Positions 7,552 through 8,209 of a stretch of 8,209 nucleotides of DNA are shown here, one piece after another. Each line of letters opens with the position of its first letter. The first letter of the stretch is position 1. The stretch lies in assembly GCA_021806055.1 (NCBI GenBank), contig JAJZYE010000032.1:1-8209 (forward strand), in the 5' to 3' direction. Source of the DNA: Actinomycetes bacterium. GTDB lineage: Bacteria; Actinomycetota; Acidimicrobiia; Acidimicrobiales; RAAP-2. The notes under the pieces were generated by a model. That model was not told where the DNA came from and searched no databases. It saw only the letters and a program-made list of their open reading frames with translations. The translations under genes were made by a program, and so were the position numbers.

Positions 7552-8173
7552 CGGCTACGACGATCCTGAGGAGTTCATCGATCCCGCCCAACACGCGCGC
7601 CGGGACCTGGAGACCGACCTGCGCGATCTGATCGACCTGGTCGCGAACGCCAAGCAGATGCCGCTGTCAAATTCGGCGCTCGTGCCGCGCGAAGAGGTGC
7701 TGGCACTACTCGAGCAGGCGCTGCACAACCTGCCCGACGAGATCCGCGAGGCGCGCTGGGCGCTGCGCGATCGCGAGGAGCTGATGAGCCAGGAGATGCA
7801 GAAGGCGCAGCAACTCATGGACCAGGTCCGCGCGGAGGCGGCCCGCATGGTGGACAAGACCGAGGTGGTGCGCCAGTCGCGCCTGAAGGCCGACCAGATC
7901 ATCGGCGACGCCCACGCGCGGGCGCGTCAACTGATCAATCAGTCCGAGGACTTCATCGACGGCAAGCTGGCGAACTTCGAGATTGTGCTGGAACGGCTGC
8001 TCAAGACCACCCATTCGGGGCGCGAGCGTCTCAGTGCCCAGTCGCCGCCGACGCCCCTGTTGGACACCGCGACGGGGGAGGCACCCTCGGGTGACGCCGG
8101 AACCGTCGCGCCCGAACCCTTCGACGGGGCGGTCCCCGAGTCGACGCCCTTCTTCGATCAGGACGCCTTCTGA
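7538..8173 (+). CDS. sepIVA: SepIVA-like (DivIVA-related) coiled-coil protein
   Basis: Probable cytoplasmic coiled-coil protein linked to cell growth and division, by resemblance to mycobacterial SepIVA (Rv2927c), an essential divisome-associated protein. The 211-residue product has an acidic N-terminal extension (1-23). A conserved head follows, with LRDLIDLVANAKQMPLSNS (28-46) and LVPREEVLALLEQALHNLP (48-66). A heptad-rich, Ala/Glu/Gln-rich helix covers about 67-135, and a conserved end block spans DFIDGKLANFEIVLERLL (138-155). A Pro/acidic tail ends in FFDQDAF. Head and end block match what I remember of Rv2927c, whose middle coiled coil is much longer. There is no signal peptide or membrane segment. 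The start at ATG 7538 has a good ribosome binding site and overlaps coaD by 14 bases. The probable DUF177 gene three bases downstream is also the neighbour of Rv2927c. It may be labelled ATP synthase subunit B-like by automated pipelines; that is only coiled-coil resemblance. Confidence 0.75.
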   Translation: MTSFDGYDDPEEFIDPAQHARRDLETDLRDLIDLVANAKQMPLSNSALVPREEVLALLEQALHNLPDEIREARWALRDREELMSQEMQKAQQLMDQVRAEAARMVDKTEVVRQSRLKADQIIGDAHARARQLINQSEDFIDGKLANFEIVLERLLKTTHSGRERLSAQSPPTPLLDTATGEAPSGDAGTVAPEPFDGAVPESTPFFDQDAF

Positions 8174-8176
8174 GCC

Positions 8177-8209
8177 GTGACCTCGCCCTATCTGGTTCCA
8201 GTCGCCCGA
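8177..8209 (+). CDS. Start of a probable DUF177 (YceD-like) protein, cut by window edge
   Basis: A GTG at 8177, three bases after the preceding stop, opens a frame of eleven codons (MTSPYLVPVAR) to the right edge. A hydrophobic strand of this kind near the N-terminus, directly after a SepIVA-like gene, fits the DUF177/YceD family that normally precedes rpmF or rnc and is linked to 23S rRNA and L32 biology. The sequence itself is too short for identification, so the call rests mostly on gene order. No distinct ribosome binding site is seen; translation may be coupled to the upstream gene. Confidence 0.4.
   Translation, partial: MTSPYLVPVAR

Noticed and set aside
7538..8173. Identification as ATP synthase subunit B
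   Set aside because: There is no N-terminal membrane helix and no other atp gene nearby; the similarity would only be generic coiled coil.

Overview
The window is a compact, GC-rich (about 70% by eye) chromosomal segment with GTG starts, stop/start overlaps and strong G/C bias at third codon positions. Gene content and order point to an actinobacterium, possibly a member of the Acidimicrobiia. The order thiL, DAK2 kinase, recG, rsmD, coaD follows what I recall of the Mycobacterium tuberculosis chromosome, and the SepIVA-like gene followed by a probable DUF177 gene is also an actinobacterial arrangement. The class-level placement is an inference. Everything here looks like core chromosome: I see no mobile element, CRISPR array, tRNA, rRNA or integrated island.

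Layout. Positions 1-1243 (minus strand) hold the N-terminal two thirds of a GTP-dependent phosphoenolpyruvate carboxykinase that runs off the left edge. A 61-base divergent gap leads to thiL (1305-2258, plus), encoding thiamine-monophosphate kinase. A 112-base convergent gap with a small hairpin and a direct repeat separates it from rpmB (2371-2574, minus), encoding ribosomal protein L28. An 81-base divergent gap then carries overlapping, back-to-back -10-like elements and a 14-base perfect palindrome that includes the start codon of the next gene.

From 2656 to the right edge all genes are on the plus strand and tightly packed: a FakA/YloV-type DAK2-domain protein, recG (overlaps it by 4 bases), a short gap with a candidate leaderless promoter, rsmD, coaD (overlaps rsmD by 4 bases), a SepIVA/DivIVA-like coiled-coil protein (overlaps coaD by 14 bases), and the first codons of a probable DUF177 (YceD-like) gene.

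Together the genes serve central carbon metabolism (PEPCK), cofactor synthesis (thiamine diphosphate, coenzyme A), ribosome production (L28, 16S rRNA methylation), fork rescue (RecG), probably exogenous fatty-acid phosphorylation (FakA) and cell-envelope growth or division (SepIVA-like). I found no convincing new biological system. The points most worth a second look are the rpmB/fakA divergent promoter with its palindrome, the shortened SepIVA-like protein, and the altered ISSS-type motif in CoaD.
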